Below the pieces are notes generated by a model, which did not search any database, was not told where the DNA came from, and was given only the letters and a program-made list of their open reading frames with translations. This document shows positions 17,160 to 24,646 of a DNA stretch of 46,301 nt, piece by piece; position 1 is the stretch's first letter, and every line of letters begins with the position of its first letter. The translations under genes and the position numbers were made by a program. The DNA comes from an uncultured Christensenellaceae bacterium (GTDB lineage Bacteria > Bacillota > Clostridia > Christensenellales > UBA3700), in the NCBI GenBank assembly GCA_944380305.1, contig CALWHF010000014.1, forward strand, positions 1-46,301, written 5' to 3'.

Positions 17160-18430
17160 TATCTCTCCACCTTTATCACGTTTCTGACGCCGATGACGTT
17201 GGAAAGACGGCTGATCTCCTCGATAGCGTCGGTCATCGCCTTCTTGTTTATTTCGTGCGTGACGAAGACGATGGGGATGATCTCCTTGCCGTCGTTCTGT
17301 CTCATCTGACTGATAGAAACCTTGTGTTTCTTGAACACGGCGGCGACGTCCGCGATGACGCCCGCAACGTCGTGTACGTCGAGTCTTATATAATATTCGC
17401 TGGGATAATCGCCGTCTATGTCTTTAGCGGTCATCACGTTGTTCATCTCGCCGTAACGCGCATGCTTGTCCTGTCTTGCGCAGAACACGATGTCGCTGAC
17501 TATCGCGCTGCCCGTGGGAAGAGCTCCCGCTCCCCTGCCGTACAGCATGATGTCTCCCACGTTATCGCCCACGAGGAAGACCGCGTTGAACGAGTCGTTG
17601 ACGTTCGCGAGCGGGTGATCCTTGGACAGGAACACGGGGTTGACTCTCGCCTCTATCTTGCCGTTTCTCTGCTTTGCTATCGCGAGAAGTTTTATAACGA
17701 AGCCCATTTCCTTGGCTATGGCGATGTCCTCTTTAGTGATATTGGTTATGCCTTCTCTCTCTATGAGTTCGACGGGAAGTCTCTTGTTGAACGCGAGCGA
17801 AGAAAGAATGCTGAGCTTATAGCTCGAGTCGTATCCTTCGACGTCCGCCACGGGGTTCGCCTCTGCGTATCCGAGAGCCTGAGCGTCCTTGAGAACGTCA
17901 GAATAATCCGCACCTTCCTGCGTCATCTTGGAGAGAATGTAGTTGGTCGTGCCGTTGATTATAGCCTTTATCTCAAGTATCGTGTTCGCCTGCATCGCCT
18001 GCGTCATCATTCTGATGATAGGCATGCCGCCGCCCGTGGTCGCCTCGTAATAGAGACCCGCGCCCGTCTTTGCCGCCACGTTTTCGAGATCGGGCCAGCT
18101 CTTGCTGAACATCTCTTTGTTTGAAGTGACGATGCTCTTTCCCGCCGCGAGAGCCTTGGTCAGAAAAGTCTTGGCAGGCTCGGTACCGCCCATGCATTCG
18201 ACGACTATATCCACGTTGTTATTCGCGCATATCTCGTCAATATCCGCCGCGAAATAGCTCTTGTCGAGACCGTATCTCGCACCCTTGCTCGTATCCTTGT
18301 CAAGACAAGAGACGACTTCCACCTCGACGCCGTACTCTTCGGCGATCTGCTTTTTCCTCTCGATGAGGATCTGCGCCGTACCGCCGCCTACAACACCCAT
18401 ACCGAGTATCGCAACACCGACTTTTTTCAT
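17159..18430 (-). CDS. hom: Homoserine dehydrogenase
   Basis: Reduces aspartate semialdehyde to homoserine in threonine, methionine and isoleucine synthesis. 423 residues in three parts: Rossmann domain starting AILGMGVVGGGT (residue 8), catalytic domain (GGGMPIIRMM and the lysine-bearing DVEGYDSSYKLSIL), and a C-terminal ACT domain (about 345-420, YYIRLDVHDVAGVIADVAAVF) for threonine feedback. AAAGGAG lies well placed before the ATG at 18430. It follows coaX by 41 bases. No other threonine gene is beside it, so here it seems to be transcribed with pantothenate and repair genes. Confidence 0.97.
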   Translation of the reverse strand: MKKVGVAILGMGVVGGGTAQILIERKKQIAEEYGVEVEVVSCLDKDTSKGARYGLDKSYFAADIDEICANNNVDIVVECMGGTEPAKTFLTKALAAGKSIVTSNKEMFSKSWPDLENVAAKTGAGLYYEATTGGGMPIIRMMTQAMQANTILEIKAIINGTTNYILSKMTQEGADYSDVLKDAQALGYAEANPVADVEGYDSSYKLSILSSLAFNKRLPVELIEREGITNITKEDIAIAKEMGFVIKLLAIAKQRNGKIEARVNPVFLSKDHPLANVNDSFNAVFLVGDNVGDIMLYGRGAGALPTGSAIVSDIVFCARQDKHARYGEMNNVMTAKDIDGDYPSEYYIRLDVHDVAGVIADVAAVFKKHKVSISQMRQNDGKEIIPIVFVTHEINKKAMTDAIEEISRLSNVIGVRNVIKVER

Positions 18431-18471
18431 ATTATTCTCCTTTTGCCGTATGGCGAAATTTTATTCCTTGG

Positions 18472-19248
18472 TTATTTTTTATTCATATCGTAAAGGATCT
18501 TGAGCCCTTTGAGGGTCAGCGATCTGTCTACGATGTCGAGTATTTTTTCTTCTTTGACTTCGAGGATCAGCTGGCTGAGGCCGCCCGTCGCGACGACCTT
18601 GGCGTCTTCGAAACCTTCCTGCTTTCTGAAACCCTCGACGATGTATTTGACAAGCCCCGTAAAGCCGTATATTATACCCGCCTGCAAATTCGCGTCGGTA
18701 GTCTTGCCGACTATGCTCTGCGGCTTCGTCAGTTCCACTCTCGTAAGTTTCGCCGTATTGCTGACGAGCGACTCGAGACTGCTCTTTATACCCGGGCATA
18801 TACACCCGCCCATGAATTCGCCTTTTGCCGAGATCAGGTTGAATGTCGTCGCCGTGCCGAAATCAACGACTATGCATGGTCCGCCGTAAAGCTTGTAAGC
18901 GGCAACGCTGTTGACTATCCTGTCCGCGCCGACCTCCTGCGGATTGGTATATCTGACGTTGAGTCCCGTCTTTATCCCCGTACCCACTGTCATCGGCTTT
19001 ATACCGATATAGTACTGGCACGCGTGCTCTACGGTATAATTCAGCGGAGGACATACGGACGACATTATGACCCCCGTAATATCCTTCATGTCAACGCCGC
19101 CCACCTTGAACATATTGCTGATCTCGATACCGAGCTCGTCCGCGGTGCGCGGTACTTTGACCGAAAGTCTCCAGGACTGACGCAGTTTGTCGTCCTTGTA
19201 GAGACCGAATTTTATATTAGTATTGCCCACGTCGATAACGAGTAACAT
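18472..19248 (-). CDS. coaX: Type III pantothenate kinase
   Basis: Phosphorylates pantothenate, the first step to coenzyme A; type III enzymes need a monovalent cation and resist CoA feedback. 258 residues. The ASKHA-fold phosphate loop DVGNTN starts at residue 5; GADRIVN and VDFGTATTFN (about 102-135) are the pantothenate and second phosphate motifs. An in-frame extension upstream would run into the preceding gene and lacks family similarity, so the ATG at 19248, overlapping the TGA of the ECF gene (TGATG), is the start. Its place after a transporter suggests uptake plus activation of pantothenate. Confidence 0.96.
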   Translation of the reverse strand: MLLVIDVGNTNIKFGLYKDDKLRQSWRLSVKVPRTADELGIEISNMFKVGGVDMKDITGVIMSSVCPPLNYTVEHACQYYIGIKPMTVGTGIKTGLNVRYTNPQEVGADRIVNSVAAYKLYGGPCIVVDFGTATTFNLISAKGEFMGGCICPGIKSSLESLVSNTAKLTRVELTKPQSIVGKTTDANLQAGIIYGFTGLVKYIVEGFRKQEGFEDAKVVATGGLSQLILEVKEEKILDIVDRSLTLKGLKILYDMNKK

Positions 19249-19952
19249 CAGCCTATCTTCTCCTGCTGTTTTCTTATTGCATATACTATCGGCGGCGTAA
19301 GCACCGTCATGACCACAGCCTCTATAACGAAATTGACGGAAACGAGCGCAGACATGAATTCCGGCGTTATCGCGCTGTCTCCAACCGTCTTGCCGCCGTA
19401 CAGCAACCATATCATGCCGAGTACGAACGCGGTATTCGTGCACACCCCCAGCAGACTTGCAAGTCCGTCCGCTACCGCCCTGACCGCCTTTGTCTTTTTA
19501 GAAAGCAAGGCTGCCCTGCGTTCATCCGACGCCGACTCTTCTCCCGGTTCGGGAACATCTTTTCCCGCCCTCTTTCTTTCTGCCGCCGCAAACGCCTTCG
19601 CGCACAATGCGGTCAGTCCCTTGTCTATCGCCCACGCTGCCGCAGGCACGCAGATCCTCGGCAAAACGGATACCAGCGGATTTCTGAACAGCGGAGCCGT
19701 CAGATTCGCCGCTCCGACGGTAAACGCCCCGATAAGAGAGGTCAGTCCCATTATCAGACCTCCGAGCACCGCCGTCTTGAAATCCTGCGTCAAAGCGATG
19801 ACGAGTACGGGTAACAGCGTCAATGCAAGAGACGCCGAGCCGAAACTTATCGGCATAAGACTGAATATGACTATAAGAGCCAGTTCGAATGCCAGAAGTG
19901 CGATTCTATGCGATTTTTTCATAACTACCACGCTTGAGTTTGCCTTTGGCAA
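19248..19952 (-). CDS. ECF transporter S component, probably for pantothenate
   Basis: About five or six hydrophobic segments with the S-component pattern (FSLMPISFGSASLALTLLPVL, then LGGLIMGLTSLIGAF). A charged insert (about residues 120-155) separates the two halves and is longer than usual. Direct overlap with coaX makes pantothenate the likely substrate; the sequence alone does not fix it. Start: a TTG at 19952 has AAGGA six bases upstream and fits best; the ATG at 19922 (ten codons later) has no ribosome site but gives the more usual N terminus. First gene of the run that continues through coaX and hom to uvrA. Confidence 0.75.
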   Translation of the reverse strand: MPKANSSVVVMKKSHRIALLAFELALIVIFSLMPISFGSASLALTLLPVLVIALTQDFKTAVLGGLIMGLTSLIGAFTVGAANLTAPLFRNPLVSVLPRICVPAAAWAIDKGLTALCAKAFAAAERKRAGKDVPEPGEESASDERRAALLSKKTKAVRAVADGLASLLGVCTNTAFVLGMIWLLYGGKTVGDSAITPEFMSALVSVNFVIEAVVMTVLTPPIVYAIRKQQEKIG

Positions 19953-20024
19953 TACCCATCCTTTTAAGGTAAATACATTGTTTTTCGGGCATACAACGGC
20001 AAAAGCCTGTCGTTGCTCACGGTA

Positions 20025-20053
20025 ATTATACCAAACAAACGCGCATTTTACAA
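20025..20053 (-). promoter_or_regulatory. Promoter of the ECF-coaX-hom-uvrBA run
   Basis: On the minus strand TTGTAA (20048-20053), 17 bases, then TATAAT (20025-20030), with TG one base before the -10 (extended -10). The leader is 65-95 bases depending on the start codon and can form a small hairpin (CAAC / GTTG outer, GGC / GCC inner pairing). Confidence 0.75.
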
Positions 20054-20197
20054 CTAAATAAAAATATAAAAAATAAGTGCTTTCGAAATAAAATACGGCG
20101 TGCCCCTAATACGTTTCACTATGCAATGAACAGTTCCGCTACGATTGGTATGCCTCCGCGAAAAATAAGACGTAAGCGTCCCGAACGCTCTTTTTCG

Positions 20198-20653
20198 CTA
20201 CCGCATGACGGCAACGATCACGGCAAACAAATAAAATAGCCATACGGTTTTCAGAGTGAACGCCGCAAAAGCCGACGCGTTTTTACGGAAATTCAATATC
20301 GCGCACGTCGCAGACCACACGGCAATGATCCCCGAAACGACTACTGCCGCAATTACGGAATGCAACACGAAAAAGCAATAGCACCAGAACACGTTGAAAA
20401 CGCCTTGCGCAACGGGCAGGTACAATCTCGCGCCGTCCGCCCCCTCGCAGAACAGCGAAGAATACGCCACGACGTCCGCAAGATAAGCCGCCGCCCACAC
20501 GAACGTATAATATCGGGAATCGAGAGCGAATTCGGGCAACCGCAGCGAAGAATACCACCCTCCCGTATCCACGCACAAAGCGGACGGGAAAGCAAACGCA
20601 AGAACTATTCCGAAGGACGCGCACACCGCCCATAAACGCCTGACTGCAGACAT
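20198..20653 (-). CDS. TspO/MBR family membrane protein
   Basis: Five-helix membrane protein of the translocator/benzodiazepine-receptor family, which binds porphyrins and heme-type ligands; its bacterial role is debated. The family signature WYSSLRLPEF is at about residues 36-45, followed by FVWAAAYL, NVFWCYCFFVLH and a last-helix WLFYLFAVI. 151 residues is normal. The ATG at 20653 is the last one before helix 1; the frame is open further upstream but that part shows no family likeness. No ribosome site; a TAATAT box ends five bases ahead. The strong PP usually seen after WYxxL is replaced by ALDS, so ligand binding may differ. Confidence 0.75.
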   Translation of the reverse strand: MSAVRRLWAVCASFGIVLAFAFPSALCVDTGGWYSSLRLPEFALDSRYYTFVWAAAYLADVVAYSSLFCEGADGARLYLPVAQGVFNVFWCYCFFVLHSVIAAVVVSGIIAVWSATCAILNFRKNASAFAAFTLKTVWLFYLFAVIVAVMR

Positions 20654-20801
20654 GCAATATATTATGCCGATCTGCCCGATAAAATACCGCAAACGTCTAT
20701 ATACGATTTCGCCGACAAAGGAACCGCTCGCACTCACCTCGTCTTCGACGCTTTGCCGATCGCCTGCCCGTGCGAGGCGGCGAGCCGTCTGCAAGATGAC
20801 A

Positions 20802-20828
20802 TAAAAAAAACCTCCGCAACCGCGGAGG
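20802..20828 (-). terminator. Terminator after the small membrane protein gene
   Basis: Stem of 7 bp (20811-20817 with 20822-20828, loop AACC). On the minus strand it is followed by eight T. It begins 5 bases after the stop of the 105-residue gene and separates it from tspO. Confidence 0.9.
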
Positions 20829-20833
20829 AAATT

Positions 20834-21151
20834 TCATTGCGCGGACGTTTCCGAAGTCTGCGGTGTTTCGTCGGCTTTTTCATTCTTCGACGAACGCACG
20901 CTCTTTGCGACTCTCGGCTGCAGTCTGCCTTTTTTGTAAAGGTAATACTGGATCCCGTCCCATATAAAATCCAACGCCGCCACGGGCAGGACCGCGTAAA
21001 GCGAAAATTGCCAGTAATAATCGGTATAGACCGCAACGAACACGACCCACGCAATAAACATTACCGGGGTCACGATCATTTTCCATATTCTGTACGGCAA
21101 CGGCTTTATCGGAAGATCGAGCCACCATGTGACGAAATTGTACTTTTTCAT
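20834..21151 (-). CDS. Small membrane protein of unknown function
   Basis: 105 residues. The N terminus is amphipathic and Trp-rich (TWWLDLPIKP), two membrane segments follow (about 25-43 and 49-68), and the tail from 72 is charged and rich in Ser/Thr/Glu. No family recognised. It has its own terminator directly after the stop. The ribosome site is weak (GGAAG, distant). A coding gene is supported by the orderly hydrophobic profile and by the terminator position rather than by homology. Confidence 0.65.
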   Translation of the reverse strand: MKKYNFVTWWLDLPIKPLPYRIWKMIVTPVMFIAWVVFVAVYTDYYWQFSLYAVLPVAALDFIWDGIQYYLYKKGRLQPRVAKSVRSSKNEKADETPQTSETSAQ

Positions 21152-21290
21152 AGGTCTATATTACAACTTCCGCAGGAAAAAGTCAACAAAGACAGGTCTG
21201 AGCGTTTTTATTGTTCTTTTTCGCGTTTTTCGCGATATGTATGCGGTTTTACCGATCCGAGAGCATTTCTTCGCCGTGTTTATCAGCTTC

Positions 21291-21321
21291 AAAAAAAACA
21301 AAGTCGGCGCGTACGCCGACT
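21291..21321 (-). terminator. Terminator of the cysteine-rich peptide gene
   Basis: Stem 21302-21309 with 21314-21321 (loop CGTA), followed on the minus strand by a T-rich run. It sits about 35 bases after the stop of the 58-residue gene, which supports that gene being real. Confidence 0.8.
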
Positions 21322-21354
21322 CCGTTTCTTGCTTTTTGCAGTATGTATTGCCTT

Positions 21355-21531
21355 TTACTTGCAACCGCAACCGTCGCCGCATCCGCAGCAGCTGAGTGCT
21401 ACGAGAATAGGAATGATGTTGCAGCCGGAGCCGCAGCTCTTGAAGCCGTTGCCGCCGCAAAGAAGCAACAGCAAAATGATCCACAGGCAATCGCAGCCGC
21501 AGGACATTCCGCATTCGTTGAAATTGTTCAT
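21355..21531 (-). CDS. 58-residue cysteine-rich hydrophobic peptide
   Basis: Twelve of 58 residues are cysteine (7, 11, 13, 15, 25, 33, 37, 48, 49, 51, 55, 57). Two hydrophobic stretches (LWIILLLLL, 16-24, and NIIPILVAL, 38-46) sit between Cys/Gly clusters. Similar short Firmicute proteins carry the misleading database label chorion-class high-cysteine protein; their function is unknown. Possible roles are a spore-coat component, a metal binder or a disulfide-linked membrane peptide. The ATG at 21531 is chosen because GGGAGGAA lies 7 bases ahead; an in-frame start eight codons upstream lacks such a site. Its own terminator follows. It is divergent from glyS. Confidence 0.75.
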   Translation of the reverse strand: MNNFNECGMSCGCDCLWIILLLLLCGGNGFKSCGSGCNIIPILVALSCCGCGDGCGCK

Positions 21532-21618
21532 ATACCGTTCCTCCCATATTGTCAAGACGAGGCTTTTCTCATCCCGCTACTTCACAATACGCAAATTGCG
21601 GCAAAAAGGTTACATCGT

Positions 21619-21647
21619 TTGACAAAGCTTAATAAAATTCTTATAAT
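21619..21647 (+). promoter_or_regulatory. Consensus SigA promoter of glyS
   Basis: TTGACA (21619-21624), 17 bases, TATAAT (21642-21647): a perfect consensus at both boxes. The start near 21654 leaves a leader of about 45 bases, too short for the T-box riboswitch often found before Firmicute aminoacyl-tRNA synthetase genes. Confidence 0.9.
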
Positions 21648-21668
21648 CATATATTGATAATAATTTCA

Positions 21669-21683
21669 GGCGGTTTATCCGCC
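21669..21683 (+). promoter_or_regulatory. Small hairpin just before the glyS ribosome site
   Basis: GGCGG (21669-21673) and CCGCC (21679-21683) can pair around TTTAT. The ribosome site GAGGAG follows a few bases later, so the hairpin could tune initiation of glyS. Confidence 0.4.
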
Positions 21684-21698
21684 GCGAGGAGTAACGAT

Positions 21699-23084
21699 AT
21701 GGCAGAACTGACAATGGACAAACTTGTCGCCCTTTGCAAAAGCAGAGGCTTTATCTTCGCAGGCAGCGAAATATACGGCGGTCTCGCGAATACATGGGAT
21801 TACGGTCCCCTCGGCGTTGAACTCAAAAACAACGTAAAACGTGCATGGTGGAAAAAGTTTATCCAGGAAAACCCTCTCAACACGGGTCTCGACTGCGCTA
21901 TCCTGATGAACCCCAACGTATGGGTCGCTAGCGGTCACCTCGGCGGTTTCAGCGATCCCCTTATGGACTGCAAGAGCTGCAAATCCCGTCACCGCGCCGA
22001 CAATCTCGTCGAAGACTACATGAAACGCAAGGGCATCGAAGAAAACATTGCAGGCTGGAGCAACGAACAGCTCGAGAAATACATAATCGACAACAAGATC
22101 CCCTGCCCCGTATGCGGTAAAAGCGACTTTACGGGCATCAGACAGTTCAACCTGATGTTCAAGACCTTCCAGGGCGTCACCGAGGACAGCGCGAACACCG
22201 TATATCTGCGTCCCGAGACCGCTCAGGGTATTTTCGTCAACTTCCTTAACGTTCAGCGTTCCGCACGCATGAAGGTGCCTTTCGGTATAGGTCAGATAGG
22301 CAAGAGTTTCCGCAACGAGATCACTCCCGGCAACTTTACCTTCCGCACCCGCGAATTCGAACAGATGGAGCTCGAATTCTTCTGCAAACCAGGCACCGAC
22401 CTCGAATGGTTCGCTTACTGGAAAGATTTTTGCAAGAAATGGCTGCTCGATCTAGGTATGGACGAAAACAAGCTCAAGCTGCGCGATCACGACAAAGAGG
22501 AACTCTGCTTCTACTCCAACGCGACGACCGACTTCGAATTCAAATTCCCGTTCGGCTGGGGCGAGCTCTGGGGCGTAGCAGACCGCACCGATTACGATCT
22601 CAAACAGCACATTAAAGTCAGCGGCAAAAACATGGAATATACCGATCCCGTCACGGGCGAAAAATATATCCCCTACGTCATCGAGCCTTCTCTCGGCGCT
22701 GACAGAATGGTGCTCGCATTCCTCTGCAACGCTTACGACGAAGAGATCGTCGACGGCGAGACACGCGTCGTTCTGCACCTGCACCACGCGCTCGCTCCGT
22801 ACAAAGTCGCCGTACTTCCCCTTCAGAAAAAGGCTCTCGGAGAAAAATCCGAAGAGATCTATCGCGCACTTTGCAAGAAGTTCTCCGCAACGTACGACGA
22901 GGCAGGCAGCATAGGCAAGAGATACCGTCGTCAGGACGAGATAGGCACTCCGTACTGCGTGACAGTCGACTTCGAAACTCTCGAAAACAACACCGTCACC
23001 GTCAGAGAGCGCGACAGTATGGCTCAGGTCAGGATCAATATCGACGACCTCGAAAGTTACCTCGCAAAAAATCTCGAGTACTGA
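21699..23084 (+). CDS. glyS: Glycine--tRNA ligase, single-chain type
   Basis: Charges tRNA-Gly; the alpha2 (eukaryote/archaea-like) form found in part of the Firmicutes rather than the alpha2-beta2 form. 461 residues is normal. Class II motifs are present: motif 2 [19 protein letters not shown] (about 212-230) and motif 3 GADRMVLAF (about 340); two CxxC pairs (CKSC near 105, CPVC near 147) mark the insertion usual in this family. The C-terminal anticodon-binding domain starts near 360. The ATG at 21699 has GAGGAG ahead and follows a consensus promoter; the upstream in-frame ATG at 21654 coincides with the transcription start and is rejected. Confidence 0.98.
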   Translation: MAELTMDKLVALCKSRGFIFAGSEIYGGLANTWDYGPLGVELKNNVKRAWWKKFIQENPLNTGLDCAILMNPNVWVASGHLGGFSDPLMDCKSCKSRHRADNLVEDYMKRKGIEENIAGWSNEQLEKYIIDNKIPCPVCGKSDFTGIRQFNLMFKTFQGVTEDSANTVYLRPETAQGIFVNFLNVQRSARMKVPFGIGQIGKSFRNEITPGNFTFRTREFEQMELEFFCKPGTDLEWFAYWKDFCKKWLLDLGMDENKLKLRDHDKEELCFYSNATTDFEFKFPFGWGELWGVADRTDYDLKQHIKVSGKNMEYTDPVTGEKYIPYVIEPSLGADRMVLAFLCNAYDEEIVDGETRVVLHLHHALAPYKVAVLPLQKKALGEKSEEIYRALCKKFSATYDEAGSIGKRYRRQDEIGTPYCVTVDFETLENNTVTVRERDSMAQVRINIDDLESYLAKNLEY

Positions 23085-23182
23085 GAAGCGACGAAAAATC
23101 GCAACACGACAGCGACAACAAACGCAAAACGATACGCGCCTTTTACGGCACGGATTTTATAAAACCGACCGACGATCATAAC

Positions 23183-23926
23183 ATGAACGAAAATAAATTC
23201 AGCGGCAAAGCCGACGTATACGACAAATTCCGCCTCTCGTACCCTGAAGAACTTTTCGATCTGCTCTACTCCGAATACATTACCCCTCGGTCTATTATAG
23301 CGGACATAGGCTCGGGTACAGGCAAATTCGCACAGCCCTTGCTGGAAAGAGGCAATACCGTATACTGCGTAGAACCCAACGCCGACATGACGGCAAAAGC
23401 AATTAAACGGCTATTCGGATACAGAGGATTCAGACCCGTATCCGCTAGCGCGGAAAGCACTTCTCTGCCCGACGCGTCTGTCGACTTTATTACCGCCGCG
23501 CAGTCATTCCATTGGTTCGATAAACTAAATTTCGCGACCGAATGCAAACGCATATCCAAAAGAAATGCTGTATGTGCTCTCGTGTGGAACTCGTACGACT
23601 CGAGCTGCCGAACGGTATCGGAACTGGAAAAACTCAACTTTGCGAGTTTGCCGGATTTCAATGGTTTTTCGGGCGGCTCGTCACCCGAAAGCGGAATTTC
23701 GGATTTCTTTGAAGAATACGATACTTATAGATTCGTGCAAAGCGTTATATTTGATTCCGACTCGTTCCTCGGACGCTGCTTCTCTTCGTCGTATTCTCCC
23801 GCAATACAAAGCGAGGAAGGAAGCCGCTATCGGGCACTTCTGACAGAATTCTTTGAAAAGAATTCGCGCGACGGCATGCTGTCAATGCCCATAACGACGA
23901 TATGCCATGTCGGAAGAGTAAAATAA
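23183..23926 (+). CDS. Class I SAM-dependent methyltransferase
   Basis: 247 residues with a Rossmann-type methyltransferase core: motif I ADIGSGTGKFAQ (about 40-51), an acidic residue ending strand 2 (YCVEPNADM), and SFHWFD near 113, a pattern found in UbiE-like small-molecule methyltransferases of the Methyltransf_11 type. Substrate unknown. The ATG at 23183 fits the family N terminus (FSGKADVYDKFRLSYP); no good ribosome site is seen. It lies 98 bases after glyS without a clear terminator between them, so it may be cotranscribed. It is convergent with the DUF7662 gene. Confidence 0.85.
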   Translation: MNENKFSGKADVYDKFRLSYPEELFDLLYSEYITPRSIIADIGSGTGKFAQPLLERGNTVYCVEPNADMTAKAIKRLFGYRGFRPVSASAESTSLPDASVDFITAAQSFHWFDKLNFATECKRISKRNAVCALVWNSYDSSCRTVSELEKLNFASLPDFNGFSGGSSPESGISDFFEEYDTYRFVQSVIFDSDSFLGRCFSSSYSPAIQSEEGSRYRALLTEFFEKNSRDGMLSMPITTICHVGRVK

Positions 23927-24104
23927 AACTTATCTTTGCTGCATAGCTTGTCTCTTTTGTCCGCAATATTCAATAAATCACGCCTGTATTGCCGTTATAT
24001 TTACCGCCCCAGACGTTTCGCAAGATTCCCCGACCGACGAGTATCGATCGCATATCACATATAAATTACAGACATACAGCCATGCGTCAATATCGAGACA
24101 TACA

Positions 24105-24129
24105 TAAAAAAAGCCGCCGTAAAGGCGGC
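24105..24129 (-). terminator. Terminator of the DUF7662 gene
   Basis: GCCGCC (24113-24118) pairs with GGCGGC (24124-24129); on the minus strand seven T follow. It lies 17 bases past the stop. Confidence 0.85.
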
Positions 24130-24145
24130 AACTTTTATATTCGGA

Positions 24146-24538
24146 TCAATCGAAATGACGTTTCCTTTCAAAAATGACTTTGCGACTGAGAAGATTGACG
24201 TAAGTAGTCATATACCCCGCCTGCATCCATACTTTCGATATGGAGTGAGTATCGGTATTCGACCAGTACGCACGGTGATTATACGCAGACGAAGGCAAAG
24301 GCTGACCGATCAGCTCTTCGATCTGCTTGAAAGTCATGGTTATGCTGTCGCCGCCGTGGTTATGAAGAAAGTCAGCGAGAAATCTGTACTTTCCTTTCAC
24401 TCCTACGTTATAAACTTCGTCTTTCTCTCTGGGAGCTTTCTGAGCGGGAACGCTCTTTTCGAGCAATGCCTCCAGCTTCTCCAGTCTTTCTTCAAGTGCC
24501 TGAACCTGCAGAGAGAGTTCTTCAACGGTAATAGCCAT
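24146..24538 (-). CDS. Coiled-coil protein with DUF7662 domain
   Basis: 130 residues. Residues 5-30 form a short heptad-like coiled coil (LSLQVQALEERLEKLEALL). Residues about 48-125 match the DUF7662 pattern: YRFLADFLHNH, the TFKQIEELIGQPLPSSA core, an aromatic YWSN, then AGY and a final strand VIFERK. Domain function is unknown. The coiled coil suggests an oligomer or a partner protein. GGAGGAAG lies directly before the ATG at 24538 and a promoter lies upstream, so it is a single-gene unit ending at the hairpin at 24113-24129. Confidence 0.8.
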   Translation of the reverse strand: MAITVEELSLQVQALEERLEKLEALLEKSVPAQKAPREKDEVYNVGVKGKYRFLADFLHNHGGDSITMTFKQIEELIGQPLPSSAYNHRAYWSNTDTHSISKVWMQAGYMTTYVNLLSRKVIFERKRHFD

Positions 24539-24580
24539 AGCTTCCTCCGATAATCTTATGTGCCTTTTCTAACGGTTACT

Positions 24581-24609
24581 ATTATAACATTATTTTACAG
24601 TAAAAACAA
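24581..24609 (-). promoter_or_regulatory. Promoter of the DUF7662 gene
   Basis: On the minus strand TTGTTT (24604-24609), 17 bases, TATAAT (24581-24586). The paired repeats listed next lie directly upstream of the -35. Confidence 0.65.
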
Positions 24610-24615
24610 GTAAAA

Positions 24616-24646
24616 TCGAACAATATATTTTCAAGGTTCGAACAAT
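24616..24646. repeat. Two direct copies of TCGAACAAT
   Basis: The 9-mer TCGAACAAT occurs at 24616-24624 and 24638-24646, start to start 22 bases (two helical turns). The second copy is inside the palindrome GTTCGAAC (24636-24643). Placed just upstream of the DUF7662 promoter, they look like a binding site for a regulator. Confidence 0.4.

Noticed and set aside
19249..19443. 65-codon upstream extension of coaX
   Set aside because: It lies wholly within the ECF gene on the same strand; CoaX begins with the phosphate loop a few residues after the ATG at 19248.
20654..20794. 47-codon N-terminal extension of tspO
   Set aside because: The extension is Arg/Gly/Ser-rich, unlike any TspO N terminus, and the family start falls at the ATG at 20653.
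21560..21698. Possible T-box or glycine riboswitch before glyS
   Set aside because: A consensus promoter close to the gene leaves too short a leader, and no T-box core or specifier arm was seen.
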